A stretch of DNA of 64,000 nt, from the NCBI RefSeq assembly GCF_915403165.1, contig NZ_OU659204.1, forward strand, positions 2,294,001 to 2,358,000. The letters are read 5' to 3'. Origin of the DNA: Providencia alcalifaciens. Its GTDB lineage: Bacteria; Pseudomonadota; Gammaproteobacteria; Enterobacterales; Enterobacteriaceae. Of this stretch, positions 20,294 through 28,756 are shown in pieces; the stretch's first letter is position 1, and every line of letters begins with the position of its first letter. The position numbers were made by a program, and so were the translations under genes. Below the pieces are notes generated by a model that saw only the letters and a list, made by a program, of their open reading frames with translations, did not search any database and was not told where the DNA came from.

Positions 20294-20324
20294 CAGTTCG
20301 CAGTTCGCAGTTCGCAGTTCGCAG
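20294..20324. repeat. Tandem heptanucleotide repeat
   Basis: CAG followed by four exact copies of TTCGCAG, in the 353-bp region between dld (start 20157) and the permease stop. The copy number could vary by slippage. No gene overlaps it; it lies upstream of dld, within reach of its promoter. Confidence 0.85.
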
Positions 20325-20381
20325 TTTAACTATTTCGATGCCAACCTATATTTGAAGTTATATTTAGGCAGATATGCTGAC

Positions 20382-20510
20382 ATATATTCAAAATAATTCG
20401 TGTTGTAGCTAGGCGGCAAGCAAGCTAGACCCTAGGAGCATACATAAGTATGTGACTAGGGCTAGCGCGTGCAGCCAACAACGCTACGACGCGAAGAATG
20501 AAGAATATAT
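20382..20510. repeat. Palindromic intergenic repeat element (MITE-like)
   Basis: 129 bp with inverted ends ATATATTC / GAATATAT, a second arm pair TTCGTGTTGTAGC / GCTACGACGCGAA with two mismatches, and an inner pair CCCTAG...CATAC / GTATG...CTAGGG around a short loop. It has no coding capacity. The arrangement recalls the dispersed palindromic elements of Yersinia, Serratia and Proteus-type genomes. It ends exactly one base before the stop codon of the permease gene, so as RNA it would form the 3' end hairpin of that mRNA. Confidence 0.75.
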
Positions 20511-21893
20511 CTATACGTCGCTCATCTGCGGCATAGGCCTACGGAACATACGAGTCAGCACAGCCATATACACCAGACCAACCGCCGTCCAAATCAAACC
20601 ATAAACCATTGAATCTTCTTCGATATTCAGCCACAGCACACAGACTGTTAGCGTACCGATGATCGGTAATATCAAATAGTTCATGATGTTTTTGAAGCCT
20701 TTAATACGGCGTTCACGGATAAAGAACTGGCTAATTACCGAGATATTCACAAATGTAAATGCAATCAGAGCACCGAAGTTAATTAATGCTGTTGCAAAAT
20801 CCATCTCAAACCAGATAGCGCCGAGGGCTAAGAAGCCAACTAATAAGACGTTATAAGCTGGTGTGCGCCATGTTGGGCTAACGTAGCCGAATATTTTTTC
20901 TGGGAATACGCCATCACGACCCATTACATACATTAGACGCGCACTACCCGCATGAGCCGCCATACCAGATGCTAATACCGTGACACAGGAGAACACTAGG
21001 ATAATGGCTTGGAAGAAGGATCCCGCCACAAATCGCATAATGTCAGGCTGTGTTTCGTTAATATTCGCAAAGCGTGAAACGTCTGGGAAAAATTGCTGTA
21101 AGAAGAACGAAACGGTAATAAAGATCACGCCACCAATCAGTGCAGTTAAGAAAATTGCACGAGGAATGACTTTACCTGCGTTTGGCGTCTCTTCTGACAG
21201 TGAACTTAACCCATCAAAACCTAAGAATGAGAAACAGAGTATGGTTGCCCCAGCTATCAGCGGGATCATCTCAGTTTTTTCATTCGCAAATGGATTGAAT
21301 GTCCAGATCTCCCCAGTCCCTTCACCATTTGAAACTCCGTGGATCACTAAACCTGTAAACACCGCCATTACCCCCATTTGGATAATCGCAATTACAGTAC
21401 TTAAGTTTGCAATCACGTTGATGCCTCGTAAGTTAGCGGCAGTCATTAAAATGACCAAGCCGATGACAAAATACGCAGGTTCAACATTCGGGAAAATATC
21501 TTGTAAATAAATTTTCGCCAATAAAATATTGATCATTGGCATGAAAATGTAGGACAGCAATGATGTCCAACCCACAAGGAAACCAATATGTGGACTCATT
21601 GATTTCTGGGCATAAGTATAGGCAGAACCCGCTGATGGGAAGCGTTTAACCAGCTTACCGTAGCTCAGTGCAGTGAACAGTATCGCAGCAAGGGCAATAA
21701 TGTATGAAGTTGGGACGTGACCACCAGTCTTATCTGATACCATTCCGAAAGTATCAAAGATAGTCATTGGCTGAATATACGCAATACCGATCATGACAAC
21801 TTGTACAAGCGTTAATGTCTTCGCAAGTTGAACTCGGTTATTCGCGCCAGTTTGGTTGTGGCCGATATCTAAAGGTACGGAATTATTTTGCAT
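20511..21893 (-). CDS. APC-family permease of the putrescine importer type (PuuP/PlaP-like)
   Basis: 460 residues, about 12 membrane segments. The N-terminal run (LTLVQVVMIGIAYIQPMT then FDTFG) and the ASGMAAHAGSARLMYVMGRD stretch match E. coli PuuP and PlaP, proton-driven putrescine importers; the choice between them is not clear, so no symbol is given. The ATG at 21893 is preceded by a G7 run seven bases upstream that can pair with 16S rRNA through a G-U wobble. A 69-codon ORF overlaps the start by 11 bp. No polyamine catabolic gene is adjacent. Confidence 0.85.
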   Translation of the reverse strand: MQNNSVPLDIGHNQTGANNRVQLAKTLTLVQVVMIGIAYIQPMTIFDTFGMVSDKTGGHVPTSYIIALAAILFTALSYGKLVKRFPSAGSAYTYAQKSMSPHIGFLVGWTSLLSYIFMPMINILLAKIYLQDIFPNVEPAYFVIGLVILMTAANLRGINVIANLSTVIAIIQMGVMAVFTGLVIHGVSNGEGTGEIWTFNPFANEKTEMIPLIAGATILCFSFLGFDGLSSLSEETPNAGKVIPRAIFLTALIGGVIFITVSFFLQQFFPDVSRFANINETQPDIMRFVAGSFFQAIILVFSCVTVLASGMAAHAGSARLMYVMGRDGVFPEKIFGYVSPTWRTPAYNVLLVGFLALGAIWFEMDFATALINFGALIAFTFVNISVISQFFIRERRIKGFKNIMNYLILPIIGTLTVCVLWLNIEEDSMVYGLIWTAVGLVYMAVLTRMFRRPMPQMSDV

Positions 21894-22092
21894 GATAAAG
21901 CCCCCCCATAACTTTCGATTGCGTACTTCGACTCAATCGACAGTTACTGGGAAGACTTTGCATCTGCCTATAAGCAGAGAAGAAAGAAGAGAAGTGGAAA
22001 AGCGTCTGTGCGAAGCCGGTGTTTGCTCCGTAGTCATCAATGCGGCAACGACGGCCGCTTGGCCCTGCTGCCAGTGCGAAAAAGTAAGCCAT
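21883..22092 (-). CDS. Candidate leader ORF overlapping the permease start
   Basis: 69 codons (MAYFFALAAGPSGRRC...), ATG at 22092 with GAGGA eight bases upstream; a TTG five codons earlier is also in frame. The stop codon lies inside the permease gene, giving an 11-bp overlap in a different frame. I do not recognise the peptide. It is rich in Arg, Ser and Phe. The good ribosome site, the overlap and the hairpin at 21910-21945 inside its last codons suggest translational coupling or a ligand-sensing leader peptide. It may also be non-coding. Confidence 0.4.
   Translation of the reverse strand: MAYFFALAAGPSGRRCRIDDYGANTGFAQTLFHFSSFFSAYRQMQSLPSNCRLSRSTQSKVMGGLYHAK
21910..21945 (-). promoter_or_regulatory. 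Hairpin just upstream of the permease ribosome-binding site
   Basis: AACT and TCGATTG (21910-21921) pair with CAATCGA and AGTT (21934-21945), with one bulged base. As mRNA it sits about 17 nt before the permease AUG and within the last codons of the overlapping leader ORF, so ribosomes on the leader would open it. Confidence 0.5.
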
Positions 22093-22200
22093 AAAAGCAT
22101 TCCTCAAAGCTGTAGCATGAAATATTAGCTACACGTAAATATTTATTTATCTATCCGGCCTAATATCCGGCCCCGTTAAAATGAAAGAACCCTAAAAAGC

Positions 22201-22238
22201 AAAAAAACCGATGCCGGTTTTTATCAGGCATCAGTCAT
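22201..22238 (-). terminator. Rho-independent terminator, minus strand
   Basis: On the minus strand GATGCC and GGCATC form a 6-bp stem (22210-22215 with 22227-22232), followed by GG and a run of seven T. It probably ends the transcript of the 185-residue gene at 22418-22975, although it could be an attenuator if the permease mRNA starts upstream of it. The rest of the 22093-22417 gap holds a small hairpin (TGTAGC / GCTACA, 22111-22133) and nothing else recognisable. Confidence 0.6.
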
Positions 22239-22417
22239 TTTTTAGTCCGCGCATTTTGCACGTCATACCTGTAAATAGCAAGCCAATTTGTTAACAAAAC
22301 GCCCCCTTTTCAATGAGAAATTCTGATAATTTTGGACTTTCCGTTCTGATAGCTAATATGACACGTTTTTAAGATGATAAATGGCACTAAAGCTGATTGA
22401 TTATCCTTAATAAAATG

Positions 22418-22975
22418 CTAAACCGGTCGATCTAATTTCGCAGCACTTTTTTCCAATAACATATCTAAACTTGAGTGCAATAATTTACTTTTTACGGCTT
22501 TGGTTTCCGACTGCAATGGATGACCAACTTTATTATCCATAGTATAGACAGTCACTTTTCCCTCCTGATGGTTATAAATCAATAAACCATCCACACCATA
22601 ATCATATTGGTCTTTAAAATTACCCAGTACCGATTGCATACTGTTTCTCGCCTCAACATCACCATTGACGGCTTTGCGCAGTGCTTCGATAGATAGCCCC
22701 ACAGGAATCGAGTGGACATACAACACTTCCACATCAGAATCACCATCATCACTGCCATTACACATAAAGCAGGCATCCCTTTGAACCGATGAAAGCCGTT
22801 CCATTTTGCGCAATTCGATTAATAATTTTTGACCATCTTGATACGGCGATTGCGAAATATCGAGAAAAACTAATCGGTAAGGCCCCGGATCACCCGCAAG
22901 GGCATGGGAAATACCGCCTACAAATAGTAAAAAACTCAGACAACTAGCTCTAAAATAACGGTTAAATTTGGGCAT
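22418..22975 (-). CDS. Exported hypothetical protein with a CxxC motif
   Basis: 185 residues. A Sec signal peptide (FRASCLSFLLFVGGISHALA, cleavage near residue 27) is followed by a mature domain of about 158 residues. A single CFMC motif sits in an acidic context near residue 68 (DACFMCNGSDDGDSD). AGGA lies seven bases before the ATG. I do not recognise the family. It is downstream of the TonB receptor gene in the same direction but beyond a terminator, so it is probably transcribed separately. A periplasmic redox or metal role is speculative. Confidence 0.75.
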   Translation of the reverse strand: MPKFNRYFRASCLSFLLFVGGISHALAGDPGPYRLVFLDISQSPYQDGQKLLIELRKMERLSSVQRDACFMCNGSDDGDSDVEVLYVHSIPVGLSIEALRKAVNGDVEARNSMQSVLGNFKDQYDYGVDGLLIYNHQEGKVTVYTMDNKVGHPLQSETKAVKSKLLHSSLDMLLEKSAAKLDRPV

Positions 22976-23108
22976 AGTCTATTCCTGCTCGGCTCCATAT
23001 CGCGGTGAGGAAGATTGACGCAGTTAGAGATAAATAACTATATCTTTATATCTGAATTACTTTTTTTCTTTTTGACGACCTATTTTCTTTTTAAATAATA
23101 GTACAAAA

Positions 23109-23137
23109 AAGCCCTTTGGTGATTAACCAAAGGGCTT
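23109..23137 (-). terminator. Terminator of the TonB-dependent receptor gene
   Basis: 12-bp perfect stem (AAGCCCTTTGGT / ACCAAAGGGCTT) with a GATTA loop; on the minus strand it is followed by TTTTTT. Confidence 0.9.
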
Positions 23138-23162
23138 AGATAAACAAAAATTAATGATTTAA

Positions 23163-25142
23163 TTAGAAGTTGTAGTTGATGCCGATATTATAACGACGAC
23201 CTTCTAATTCAGCACCATAGGTTCCTTTATCTACACGGCGGTCTAATACGTTATAAACACCACCAACAATGTTGGCATTTTTACTTAGTTTATAACTCGT
23301 ACCTAGGTCAAACAGTGCGTAGGATGGTGTACCTTTACTCATTTGCTGACCACGGCCTTGGTAGTTTGACGTTTCGCTACGGAAATTCATACGACCCCAT
23401 GTTTGTAAATCTTCCGTTGTCTCCCAAGTCAAGGTGGTATTTACCATGTGCTTAGGCTGCTTACTCAACGGCTTACCTTTATTCACGCCACTTTTTTGTT
23501 CTGTGTGTGTGAAAGTATAGTTCGCTGCGAATTCGAGGTTATCAAGAATACCCCAGTTAAAGGTTACTTCGACACCTTGCATTCTTGCTTTATCGACGTT
23601 GGCTTTATCGCTAACAAAACGGTACGGTTTGCCTGGAGAATCACCCTCGCCATCGGCCAAAGTACAGTCTCTGATTGTGTCAATGCTATTATCACAACGT
23701 CTAATTTCCGTGATTTTATCTTTGAAATCAGTATTATAGATTGTAACCCCAGCGGTTAGGTTATCTTGATTATTCCAAATAACACCAATCTCTTCAGTGA
23801 TACTTTTTTCTGGTTTCAGATCTGGGTTACCGTAAATGATTGCATTTCCTTTACCACCGCCCGTTGCTTGTCCCCAGTTTGCAGATGACTCACGTAAACT
23901 TGGTGCTTTATAGCCTGTAGATACACCACCTTTAATGGTCCATTGCTCATCCGCATGCCAAACACCATATAAACGCGGAGTCCAATGAGCGCCGTAGTTT
24001 TCATCATTATCCATTCGCAGACCACCCGTTAATGCAAAGTCATTTGTCATTAACCATTCATCTTCTGCAAATAATGCCCAGCTGTATCTGTCTAACTCGC
24101 TATTTCCCGGCAGCTTGTTGCTTTGATCTTTTAGCTTTTCCTTACGGTACTGACCACCAATACTGACACTGTGATCACCCAGTAAGAAAACACTTTGGTT
24201 ACGGACGACTAAATCTTCTGCCGTCATTTTACGACCTGGGTTTTTCGCTTCATCGTACTGAACATAAGTGTCTGTCGATGCAAGATCATAAGTACCTGTA
24301 TGTGTTAAAGCCACATGGGTCATGTCATACTTGCTAAATCCGCTACCATCACCATAAGCAGAGGTGTAACCCTCACGATAGTCACGATGCTGATTATCTT
24401 TTTTAAAGTCTAAATCAAAGGCGTTTTGCTCATTTGGAGTCAGTGATAATGTCCCACCACCACTGGTCATAATTTGGCGACCAAATCCATCGATAATTTT
24501 ATCTTCACTTCGATGTGAATATTGACCTTGTAACTTCATTCCCAATAAACCATCAACTAATGGTCCCGATGTATAGAAGCTACCCTGCCCTGTATTACCC
24601 GAATTTTTGCGTTCTGTAATGGTAGTATCTGCGCGTAAACTCGTTGTCCACTCTTGTTGAACACGACGAGTAATAATATTGATAACCCCACCCATCGCAT
24701 CAGAGCCGTAAAGAGAAGACATAGGACCACGTACCACTTCGATACGCTCGATGGCAGGTAATGGCGGTAACCAGCCTTGCTCGATACCTGCGCCATCACT
24801 ATTTGGTCGAATGCTACGTGTATCCACACGTTTCCCATCGATAAGGATCATGGTGTATTTTGCATCCATCCCTCGGATACTAATATCAGAGCTGCTACCG
24901 CCACCAGTAACAAGAACACCTGGAACATCCTTCAGAGCATCCGTCACATCGCGATACGCTTTAGTTTCTAGCTGTTCACGCGTCACAACGGAGATTGATG
25001 CAGGCGCATCTTCAATTTTTTGCTGATAGCCTGATGCAGTCGTTACAAAAATTTTATCGCTGTTGCTATCCGCAAAAGCAGGTACCGCAGTGATAGCCGC
25101 AATAATGCTAACTGCTATTTTTCTTTTAGTAAAAACAACCAT
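23163..25142 (-). CDS. TonB-dependent outer-membrane receptor, CirA/IrgA-like
   Basis: 659 residues from the ATG at 25142 (GGAG eight bases upstream); a TTG two codons earlier is also open. Signal peptide to about residue 25 (AAITAVPAFA), TonB box region (DKIFVTTASG), plug domain to about 165 (LKDVPGVLVTGGG, SIRGMDAKYTMILIDGKRV, RIEVVRGPMSSLYGSDAMGGVINIITRR), then a 22-strand type barrel ending in YNIGINYNF. The plug and length resemble CirA and Vibrio IrgA, receptors for catechol siderophores or their breakdown products and for colicins. No transport or biosynthesis genes are adjacent. Confidence 0.9.
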   Translation of the reverse strand: MVVFTKRKIAVSIIAAITAVPAFADSNSDKIFVTTASGYQQKIEDAPASISVVTREQLETKAYRDVTDALKDVPGVLVTGGGSSSDISIRGMDAKYTMILIDGKRVDTRSIRPNSDGAGIEQGWLPPLPAIERIEVVRGPMSSLYGSDAMGGVINIITRRVQQEWTTSLRADTTITERKNSGNTGQGSFYTSGPLVDGLLGMKLQGQYSHRSEDKIIDGFGRQIMTSGGGTLSLTPNEQNAFDLDFKKDNQHRDYREGYTSAYGDGSGFSKYDMTHVALTHTGTYDLASTDTYVQYDEAKNPGRKMTAEDLVVRNQSVFLLGDHSVSIGGQYRKEKLKDQSNKLPGNSELDRYSWALFAEDEWLMTNDFALTGGLRMDNDENYGAHWTPRLYGVWHADEQWTIKGGVSTGYKAPSLRESSANWGQATGGGKGNAIIYGNPDLKPEKSITEEIGVIWNNQDNLTAGVTIYNTDFKDKITEIRRCDNSIDTIRDCTLADGEGDSPGKPYRFVSDKANVDKARMQGVEVTFNWGILDNLEFAANYTFTHTEQKSGVNKGKPLSKQPKHMVNTTLTWETTEDLQTWGRMNFRSETSNYQGRGQQMSKGTPSYALFDLGTSYKLSKNANIVGGVYNVLDRRVDKGTYGAELEGRRYNIGINYNF

Positions 25143-25281
25143 TCCCAATTCTCCAAGAGATTTCTTTATCTTAACAATGAATTTTCAATGCTCAGCATGG
25201 GTCGCCTAACGCCCCAAAGGTTTATTATTTTTTGACATGATACTTTCTGAGGTTTACCACTTTTGAAGTTAAATCAATTAA

Positions 25282-25343
25282 GTAATTAACTCTCATTCGC
25301 AGGCGGTAACAATAATGTAAATGGTAATACTTATCAATACCAT
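25282..25343 (-). promoter_or_regulatory. Fur-box-like sites upstream of the TonB receptor
   Basis: Two AT-rich imperfect palindromes: AATGAGAGTTAATTAC on the minus strand (25282-25297) and the 23-bp inverted repeat ATGGTA...TACCAT (25321-25343). Both partly resemble the Fur consensus. The first, about 140 bp before the start codon, is the better placed. The remaining bases of the 25143-25524 gap contain a GCGCTTG / CAAGCGC hairpin (25470-25502), a possible weak terminator for the DJ-1 gene, and no gene. Confidence 0.4.
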
Positions 25344-25524
25344 TATTGATTGATTCATGACTTTCCGTGATGAATTGTGTGACTTAAGTCAAAGGTTAAA
25401 TCTTTTGAATCAAGATCTGCGGCGGATTATTCATCAGTCGTAGATCCTATTAAAAACGAAGAAAGGTGAGCGCTTGTCTGAAGGGAACCTACATGCAAGC
25501 GCAAAAAGAGGGTTATACGGAAGA

Positions 25525-26310
25525 TTATTGACTAATATTCTGGCTAAATTGTGCGTAACCACGTTTTGCCGCAGCGTGATATTGTTGATTGAGTGGTGCG
25601 GTCATCTGCTGTGCTATTGCCGTCATTTCAGGGCCTGCTAGTTTAGGTGAACCGGTACGAAACGGTGGTCGAGGATCATACTCAATTGCCAATTCGACAA
25701 GGGAGGCAACCTCTTCCCCACGCAAGGCTTTGAGCACCAACAGTGAGGCGTCAAATGAACCGGTTGCCGGTCCAGAGGTATAAATCGAACCATCGATGAC
25801 GACATCACTGCCCCCTACCGCGATTGCCCCTACGTCTGATAGCATCGGAACAACATTACTATTACTGGTTGCCCGCTTACCCCGCAATAACCCTGCTGTG
25901 CCTAGCATTAACGAGCCATAACAAGTCCCAATCACTGCTTTTGCTGTATGCCCAACCCGTACAAAAAATTGAATCACTTCTGGATCTTCAATGACCTCTG
26001 GAGGCACCATACCCGTGACTAAAACATCTAAATTATCAGGGCATTCATCGAATGTCATTGTTGGCATGGTTGGCCATCCTGTGTAGCCCTCAAGCAGCTC
26101 TTTACGCTTCCAGATAAAATAAATTTCAGCGCCCACAATAGTAAAAACGGATTGTGCTCCATTAATGTCCATTGGCATAAATCCTGGGCAGACAAAAATT
26201 CCCACTTTGAGTAAAGACGATTGTTGCGCCCTCCCCCCTGCAATCAACGCCTGAATCGACGGTGTCGTCAACCCCGCATCCGTATTGATGGCATAATTAT
26301 GCTTATTCAT
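25525..26310 (-). CDS. DJ-1/PfpI-family protein
   Basis: 261 residues. After about 35 residues of variable N-terminus, a class-I glutamine amidotransferase-like fold begins (LKVGIFVCPGFMPMDINGAQ). The nucleophile elbow is VIGTCYGSLMLG with its Cys near residue 129. The family includes isonitrile hydratases, glyoxalases and chaperones; activity cannot be assigned. It is divergent from a TetR regulator with two operator-like sites between, which suggests an inducible stress or detoxification function. Confidence 0.8.
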   Translation of the reverse strand: MNKHNYAINTDAGLTTPSIQALIAGGRAQQSSLLKVGIFVCPGFMPMDINGAQSVFTIVGAEIYFIWKRKELLEGYTGWPTMPTMTFDECPDNLDVLVTGMVPPEVIEDPEVIQFFVRVGHTAKAVIGTCYGSLMLGTAGLLRGKRATSNSNVVPMLSDVGAIAVGGSDVVIDGSIYTSGPATGSFDASLLVLKALRGEEVASLVELAIEYDPRPPFRTGSPKLAGPEMTAIAQQMTAPLNQQYHAAAKRGYAQFSQNISQ

Positions 26311-26344
26311 TCTATTACCTTTGGTTATTTAATCATCATTATTA

Positions 26345-26407
26345 TACTGATCGGTAAGGTAATATATGATATACAATGATGTAAACTATTTTTGTACTGA
26401 ATGGTAA
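26345..26407. promoter_or_regulatory. Two TetR-type operator candidates
   Basis: TACTGATCGGTAA (26345-26357), nearly palindromic around GATC, and TACTGAATGGTAA (26395-26407) are direct copies 50 bp apart. They differ at two of 13 bases. The second ends five bases before the tetR ATG, where bound repressor would block expression. Confidence 0.55.
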
Positions 26408-26411
26408 TAAA

Positions 26412-27038
26412 ATGGCACAAAAAGGTAGACCACGAAATTATGATAGCCATGAAGCGCTGAATAACATCATGGCGTTATTCTGGCGCAAGGGGTATTCCGC
26501 CACTACACTTGAAGATTTGGTTGACGTCACGGCAATGAAAAAACCGAGTCTCTACGCCGCTTTTGGAAACAAAGCACGGCTGTATGAGTTAGCAATGGCA
26601 CGGTTTGGTGAAATTGCACAAGAACACTACGCAGCGGCACTGACTGAACAATCCCCAAATGAGCCGTTATTCGCGCGGCTTAGCCGTTGGCTTCGTGCCA
26701 CAGTCTCCTTGTATAACGGAGTGGACGGTAAGACTGGCTGCATGGTGCTTTGCACTGCCGTAGCAGAAACCGATGACCCACAGATACAAGCCTTCCTAAA
26801 AGACGTTATCCTTGCGCAGGAGACGATGCTTATCACTTGTATCGAAAAGGAAAAATCGACCTTACGTGAACCAGAAAATGTACTATTACTGGTAAAAACG
26901 CTTATCGCATTACTGCATTCAGTATCGTTACGGGCGAGAGCGGGCGAAACAGAAGAGGAATTGTCCACGCTCATTGATGCGGGAGAGATGGTACTACGTG
27001 CAATGCTGGTTATACCGGCAAATACCCAATCAAAATAA
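26412..27038 (+). CDS. TetR/AcrR-family repressor
   Basis: 208 residues. The N-terminal helix-turn-helix is clear (IMALFWRKGYSATTLEDLVDVTAMKKPSLYAAF, in two parts, about residues 16-48). The C-terminal half is the variable ligand-binding domain with GKTGCMVLCTAVAE near 110, seen in a subgroup that senses reactive or hydrophobic compounds. It is divergent from the DJ-1/PfpI gene and probably represses it and itself. Confidence 0.88.
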   Translation: MAQKGRPRNYDSHEALNNIMALFWRKGYSATTLEDLVDVTAMKKPSLYAAFGNKARLYELAMARFGEIAQEHYAAALTEQSPNEPLFARLSRWLRATVSLYNGVDGKTGCMVLCTAVAETDDPQIQAFLKDVILAQETMLITCIEKEKSTLREPENVLLLVKTLIALLHSVSLRARAGETEEELSTLIDAGEMVLRAMLVIPANTQSK

Positions 27039-27056
27039 TCCCCTTAGAAAATAAAA

Positions 27057-27101
27057 AATGGGTAATGTCGTCAGCAAACTAACTGACTAACATTACCCAT
27101 T
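27057..27101 (-). terminator. Terminator of lysP
   Basis: 12-bp arms AATGGGTAATGT / ACATTACCCATT with an inner GTCAG / CTGAC stem; minus-strand tail is TTTTTATTTT. It lies between the convergent tetR and lysP genes. Confidence 0.85.
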
Positions 27102-27124
27102 AACATCTTAATTTTAAGAGAATA

Positions 27125-28612
27125 TTATTTCTCTAAATTCTCTTTATATGACGGGAAGCTCATCTCTTTATAACGGACAATCGAGGTTTTCTTCGCGATT
27201 TTATATCCGAACCAGATAGCTAAGAATAGAGGAATACCGATATAGGTTGCAGTGACTCCCACCCAGTCAATTTTGTCTTCTAAGAAAGCTTGGTAGTTTT
27301 GACCCAATGTGATCACTAAGCATAGGATAAAGGCGAAAATTGGCCCGATTGGGAAGAAACCTGAGCGATATGGCAAGTCATTAAGATCTCTACCTTGCGC
27401 AATATAGCCTCTTCTGAAGCGGTAATGGCTGATGGCAATCCCTAACCATGCGATAAACCCAGTCATACCTGACGTATTTAATAACCACAGATACACAGTT
27501 TGGTTACCAAACATTGAGCTTAAGAAGCACAGCCCCGCCACAACCGTGGTTGCCAGCAATGCATAACGTGGTACGCCACCTTTTGACAGGCGAGCAAAGA
27601 TTCTCGGTGCTTTACCTTCACGAGCCAAGGTATATAACATACGCGTTGATGCATACATGCCTGAGTTACCCGCAGAGAGAACTGCCGTTAATATAACCGC
27701 GTTCATCATCGCTGCTGCTGATAATAACCCTGCATTTTCAAATACTAACGTAAACGGACTCACGCTAATATCTTTAACATCGTTACGCAGTAAACTTGGG
27801 TCAGTATATGGAATAATTAAGCTGATGATTAAAATTGCGAAGATATAGAACAGCAAAATACGCCAGAATACTTTACGCACCGCACGCGGAATATTTTTCG
27901 CGGGATCTTTTGATTCACCTGCCGCAATACCGATTAATTCAGTCCCTTGGAATGAGAACCCTACAATCATCGCCACACCAATCATGGCGGAGAAACCACC
28001 TGCAAATGGTGCGTCACCAATTTCCCAGTTATGCCAACCTGCGTTTTCTGCGCCACTCATAATGCCGAAAATCATCAGCACACCGACAATGATAAAAATA
28101 ATCACCGTGGTCACTTTAATCAGCGAGAACCAGTATTCAGCTTCACCAAATCCTTTAACAGAAATGTAGTTCAGTAAGAAAATGATCGCTAAGAAGATAG
28201 CACTCCAGATCCAACCGGGGGTATCTGGGAACCAATAGGTCATCACTAATTGTGCAGCCACAAGGTCAACTGCGATAGTGACCGCCCAGTTGTACCAGTA
28301 GTTCCAACCTAATGCGAAACCAAAACCTTCATCGACATATTTTGCGCCATACGTCGCAAAGGAGCCGGAGACTGGCATATACGCTGCTAATTCGCCTAAG
28401 CTGGTCATTAAGAAGTACACCATTAAACCAATAATGGCGTATGAAAGAAGCGCTCCACCCGGCCCAGCTTGTGCTACCGTGGCACCGGATGCCACAAATA
28501 ACCCAGTTCCGATGGAGCCGCCAATTGCGATCATCGCGAGGTGGCGAGCTTTTAGTTCTCGACGTAATCTTGGTCCGCCGCTCATCGATGTCGTTGTATG
28601 TTGTTCTGCCAT
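27125..28612 (-). CDS. lysP: Lysine-specific permease
   Basis: 495 residues, 12 membrane segments, amino acid-polyamine-organocation family. RRELKARHLAMIAIGGSIGT and the substrate-region FSFQGTELIGIAAGES match LysP, the inner-membrane lysine/proton symporter that in E. coli also controls CadC. The order lysP-yeiE-yeiH-nfo is the E. coli order, which supports LysP over other basic amino-acid permeases. Confidence 0.94.
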   Translation of the reverse strand: MAEQHTTTSMSGGPRLRRELKARHLAMIAIGGSIGTGLFVASGATVAQAGPGGALLSYAIIGLMVYFLMTSLGELAAYMPVSGSFATYGAKYVDEGFGFALGWNYWYNWAVTIAVDLVAAQLVMTYWFPDTPGWIWSAIFLAIIFLLNYISVKGFGEAEYWFSLIKVTTVIIFIIVGVLMIFGIMSGAENAGWHNWEIGDAPFAGGFSAMIGVAMIVGFSFQGTELIGIAAGESKDPAKNIPRAVRKVFWRILLFYIFAILIISLIIPYTDPSLLRNDVKDISVSPFTLVFENAGLLSAAAMMNAVILTAVLSAGNSGMYASTRMLYTLAREGKAPRIFARLSKGGVPRYALLATTVVAGLCFLSSMFGNQTVYLWLLNTSGMTGFIAWLGIAISHYRFRRGYIAQGRDLNDLPYRSGFFPIGPIFAFILCLVITLGQNYQAFLEDKIDWVGVTATYIGIPLFLAIWFGYKIAKKTSIVRYKEMSFPSYKENLEK

Positions 28613-28756
28613 CTGTTCCCTGTATTTTATTTTCAGTCAATAACGCGGGGATTCTAACAAACTCAAACGGCAGAACTAAGCAACTCTTTGCTGTTATAAG
28701 ATACCTTCATAATCCAGCGATAATTATTAGCAAAACACGTTATGCTGAATAAAACG

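Noticed and set aside
20294..20324. Short direct repeats as a possible CRISPR
   Set aside because: Units are 7 bp without spacers; this is a simple tandem repeat.
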